NCBI GenBank assembly: GCA_031290955.1
Contig: JAISLJ010000139.1
Span: 1-7,419 of the forward strand
DNA: 7,419 nt
Direction of reading: 5' to 3'
From: Zoogloeaceae bacterium
GTDB taxonomy: Bacteria; Pseudomonadota; Gammaproteobacteria; Burkholderiales; Rhodocyclaceae
The stretch's first letter is position 1. Each line of letters begins with the position of its first letter. Both the position numbers and the translations under genes were made by a program. Positions 5,809-7,419 of this stretch are shown here, piece by piece. The notes below the pieces were generated by a model. That model did no database searches. It worked only from the letters and a program-made list of their open reading frames with translations, and had not been told where the DNA came from.

Positions 5809-7010
5809 GCGCCATCCTGCTCGCGCTGCGCGAGATTCGCCGCAACCTGATGCGCTCCTTCCTCACCACGTTGGGCGTGGTGATTGGCGTGGCGGCGGTC
5901 ATCACCATGGTCACGCTGGGCAATGGCGCAACCCGCGTCATCACCGACCAGATTTCCAGCCTGGGCAGCAACCTGCTCATCATGCGACCGGGACAGCGCA
6001 TGATGGGGCCGGGCGGCGGTGGCGGCGCGCCGCGTTTTCGCGTCTCCGATGTCGAGGCCATCGCCACGCAGGTTTCGTCACTGCGGGCCGTCGCGCCGAC
6101 TACCACCACAGGCGTCACGCTGGTGGTGGGCGGCGAGAACTGGACTTCCACGGTCAACGGCACCACCAATGCCTTCTTCACCGCCGGGAACTGGAACCTC
6201 GCCGCCGGCCGCTTCTTCACGGAAGACGAGGAACGGCTGGGGCTGGCTTCCTGCGTCATCGGCAATACCGTGCGGGAAAAGCTCTTTGGCGGCCAGAATC
6301 CGCTCGGCGCCCAGATGCGCGTGCGCAAGTTCAATTGCGAGGTGGTCGGCGTCCTTGCCAGCAAGGGACAGGGCGCGATGGGACAGGACCAGGACGACGT
6401 GGTGATCCTGCCGTTGCCGACGGTGCAGCGACGCCTGACCGGCAACCGCAAGGATGTTCCCTCCATCATGATTTCCATGCAGGACGGCGCGGAGACCGAG
6501 TACGTCATGGAACAGATTCGCACCCTGATGCGCGAGCGGCGCAAGCTCTCGGACGGCGACGAGGACAACTTCAACATCCTCGATACCAAGCAGATTGCGG
6601 AAACGCTCTCCAGCACCATCGGCACCATGACCACCCTCCTGGGGGCCGTGGCGGCGGTGAGTCTCTTGGTGGGAGGGATCGGCATCATGAACATCATGCT
6701 CGTCTCCGTGACCGAGCGCACGCGGGAGATTGGCATCCGTCTTGCCATTGGCGCGCTGGAGCATGAAGTGCTGCTCCAGTTCCTGATTGAGGCGGTGGCG
6801 CTTTCCGCCTTCGGTGGTCTCTCGGGCATTGTGCTGGCGATTATTTCCTGCGTCATTCTCTCTGGCCTGATGGGCATGCCCTTCCTGTTTGATCCGAGCA
6901 TCAACCTGTTGTCGTTCTTTTTCTCCGCGCTCATCGGCGTCCTGTTCGGCTACATGCCCGCCCGCCGCGCCGCCAGCCTCGACCCCATTGAAGCCCTCCG
7001 CCACGAATAG
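5799..7010 (+). CDS. MacB-type ABC transporter permease (FtsX-like)
   Basis: This 403-residue inner-membrane permease has the MacB topology. Transmembrane helix 1 is about 21-41 (LTTLGVVIGVAAVITMVTLG). A large periplasmic domain covers about 42-270. Helices 2, 3 and 4 follow at about 277-304, 328-356 and 370-388. Typical MacB sequences are the N-terminal ALREIRRNLMRSFLTTLGVVIGV, GSNLLIMRPG (56-65), the coupling loop VSVTERTREIGIRLAIGA (302-319) and the C-terminal MPARRAASLDPIEALRHE. A short Gly run (GPGGGGGAP, 70-78) marks the start of the periplasmic domain. With no fused ATPase it must work with the preceding gene product, driving substrate from the periplasm into the adaptor and channel by a mechanotransmission stroke. 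Macrolides, peptides, siderophores and lipopeptides are known substrates of relatives; the substrate here cannot be read from sequence. Confidence 0.94.
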   Translation: MFLSAILLALREIRRNLMRSFLTTLGVVIGVAAVITMVTLGNGATRVITDQISSLGSNLLIMRPGQRMMGPGGGGGAPRFRVSDVEAIATQVSSLRAVAPTTTTGVTLVVGGENWTSTVNGTTNAFFTAGNWNLAAGRFFTEDEERLGLASCVIGNTVREKLFGGQNPLGAQMRVRKFNCEVVGVLASKGQGAMGQDQDDVVILPLPTVQRRLTGNRKDVPSIMISMQDGAETEYVMEQIRTLMRERRKLSDGDEDNFNILDTKQIAETLSSTIGTMTTLLGAVAAVSLLVGGIGIMNIMLVSVTERTREIGIRLAIGALEHEVLLQFLIEAVALSAFGGLSGIVLAIISCVILSGLMGMPFLFDPSINLLSFFFSALIGVLFGYMPARRAASLDPIEALRHE

Positions 7011-7037
7011 TCCTGGCGGACGGCGCGGAACCTCACC

Positions 7038-7058
7038 CTCGCCCGCTTGGCGGGCGAG
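7038..7058. repeat. Perfect 9-bp hairpin, REP-like, behind the efflux operon
   Basis: CTCGCCCGC (7038-7046), loop TTG, GCGGGCGAG (7050-7058) would form a very stable stem 28 bp after the permease stop. No T-tract follows on either strand, so it is not a classical intrinsic terminator, though it may protect the 3' end of the mRNA. Strings such as CACCCTCGCCCGC...GCGGGCGAG are familiar as dispersed extragenic repeats in proteobacteria. Confidence 0.55.
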
Positions 7059-7076
7059 AGTAAAGATATGCGCCGC

Positions 7077-7130
7077 TGCGCTCCGGAGTGTGGGCGGTGG
7101 ATTGCCGCGTCGCTGCGCGTGACTGCGGGA
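7077..7130. repeat. Degenerate dispersed intergenic repeat
   Basis: GGATTGCCGCGTCGCTGCGCG (7099-7119), followed by TGACTGCGGGA, resembles the widespread extragenic repeat that reads, on the other strand, roughly ...GCGAAGCGACGCGGCAATCC. The flanking GCGCTCCGGAGTGTGGGCGG may belong to the same unit. I see no gene in 7011-7202. The identification is by memory of similar sequences only. Confidence 0.35.
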
Positions 7131-7205
7131 TGTGTGAGTGTTTTTATGGCGGGCGGAAGTTCGTGTAGAATCACAGATTTCTTCCACTTGTCTTGGAGTT
7201 GTATG

Positions 7206-7303
7206 ATGATGAAGTTCTCCCTGAAACATGGCTTGGGCCTCTTGGCTGGACTCTTCTTCTCCGCCGCTGCCTGACGAGCGAGCCGGTGCTGATTGAGAAT
7301 CTA
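7206..7303 (+). pseudogene. Truncated secreted-protein gene (signal peptide only)
   Basis: GGAG (7195-7198) lies seven bases before ATG 7206, the second of three consecutive ATG codons (7203, 7206, 7209). The product begins MMKFSLKHGLGLLAGLFF and ends SAAA, a complete Sec signal peptide, then stops at TGA 7272-7274, right at the expected cleavage site. Adding one base before 7271 would continue as LTSEPVLIENL up to about 7303, where the IS630-like sequence seems to begin. This looks like a gene that lost one C and was then interrupted. The family cannot be recognised from so little. Confidence 0.5.
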
Positions 7304-7372
7304 GTAGTCAGTCAATCTGAATTGAAGCAATAGATGGCATGGAAAGAGCTTGTGGAGGAGAGGTTGCCTTCA

Positions 7373-7378
7373 AAGGAG
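7373..7378 (+). promoter_or_regulatory. Ribosome-binding site of the second transposase start
   Basis: AAGGAG lies six bases before ATG 7385. A near-ideal site directly before a five-codon reading frame argues that 7385 was once the start of a real gene. Confidence 0.6.
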
Positions 7379-7384
7379 ACGGAC

Positions 7385-7419
7385 ATGCCAGCGATCAAAT
7401 AGCGAGTGAGTTTGACGGA
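7385..7419 (+). pseudogene. IS630-family transposase, N-terminal start with in-frame TAG (cut by window edge)
   Basis: From ATG 7385 the frame reads MPAIK, TAG (7400-7402), then RVSLT to the window end. IS630-family transposases often start with a short MPAIK-Y-RVSLT-like stretch leading into the helix-turn-helix, so the TAG probably replaces a tyrosine codon (TAT or TAC). With this stop the protein would not be made from this start unless the codon is read through. Only 11 codons are visible, so the family call rests on the resemblance plus the nearby inverted-repeat-like sequence. Confidence 0.45.

Larger units (their letters stand above)
7302..7419 (+). mobile_element. Second IS630-like element, left end (cut by window edge)
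   Basis: TAGTCAGTCAAT at 7305-7316 resembles the reverse complement of the right end of the first element (TAGCAGTTCAAT), and IS630 elements insert at TA. A transposase-like start with a strong ribosome-binding site follows at 7385, at a distance normal for such elements. The exact boundary (TA at 7302-7303 or 7305-7306) is inferred. The orientation is the same as that of the first element. Confidence 0.45.

Noticed and set aside
5312..6766. 484-codon plus-strand frame spanning ATPase and permease
   Set aside because: Low-complexity Arg/His/Ala translation out of frame with two motif-complete genes.
7038..7058. Intrinsic terminator of the efflux operon
   Set aside because: The stem is strong but no T-tract follows on either strand, so it was listed as a repeat-type hairpin.
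7166..7171. TAGAAT as a -10 box for the truncated secreted-protein gene
   Set aside because: The -35 region at normal spacing (about 7143-7148) fits poorly, so no promoter was called.
6078..7229. 383-codon minus-strand frame over the permease and the downstream repeats
   Set aside because: Shadow frame. Its stretches such as LARQAGEGE are known spurious translations of extragenic repeats.
7334..7402. 22-codon frame beginning MAWKELVEERL and ending at TAG
   Set aside because: In frame with MPAIK but without its own ribosome-binding site; better explained as leader sequence before ATG 7385.

Overview
The window reads as accessory DNA from a Gram-negative bacterium. The lipobox-type outer-membrane efflux protein, the periplasmic adaptor and the Shethna-I-type ferredoxin all fit a proteobacterium. 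The ferredoxin and the GC-rich codon use remind me most of betaproteobacteria, but that is an impression from memory, not a phylogenetic result. There are no rRNA, tRNA or CRISPR features.

Layout: (1) Bases 1-185 are the 3' end of an IS630-family element, with the last 56 codons of its DDE transposase. (2) After 184 bases without a gene comes a secreted serpin (358-1500, +), the most unusual protein here. (3) Converging on it with a 39-bp gap is a small thioredoxin-like [2Fe-2S] ferredoxin (1540-1869, -). (4) The 353-bp region between the ferredoxin and the divergent efflux genes (1870-2222) carries, reading towards the ferredoxin, a TGT-N10-ACA palindrome, a GG-N10-GC sigma-54-type promoter and a perfect TTGCAAT/ATTGCAA dyad centred on the predicted start point. 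This is the architecture of a NifA-type promoter, and this ferredoxin family has an established nitrogenase link. (5) Bases 2223-7010 form a four-gene efflux operon: NodT/OprM-type outer-membrane lipoprotein, MacA-type adaptor, ABC ATPase and MacB-type permease. The last three genes are joined by overlaps (ATGA, then 10 bp). (6) Bases 7011-7202 hold a perfect 9-bp hairpin and what looks like degenerate dispersed intergenic repeat sequence. (7) Bases 7203-7303 are the start of a secreted protein: a signal peptide that stops at its cleavage site, probably by a one-base loss. (8) From about 7302 a second IS630-like element appears to begin in the same orientation; its transposase start has a good ribosome-binding site but an in-frame TAG at codon 6.

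How the parts work together: the efflux genes would form a tripartite pump, with ATPase and permease in the inner membrane, the adaptor across the periplasm and the outer-membrane channel, exporting an unidentified substrate. The serpin probably acts in the periplasm or outside the cell against a serine protease that prefers small residues. The ferredoxin is a cytoplasmic electron carrier. Nothing shows that the three units cooperate. IS630 pieces at both ends in the same orientation suggest an IS-rich or IS-bounded segment. No efflux regulator is visible.
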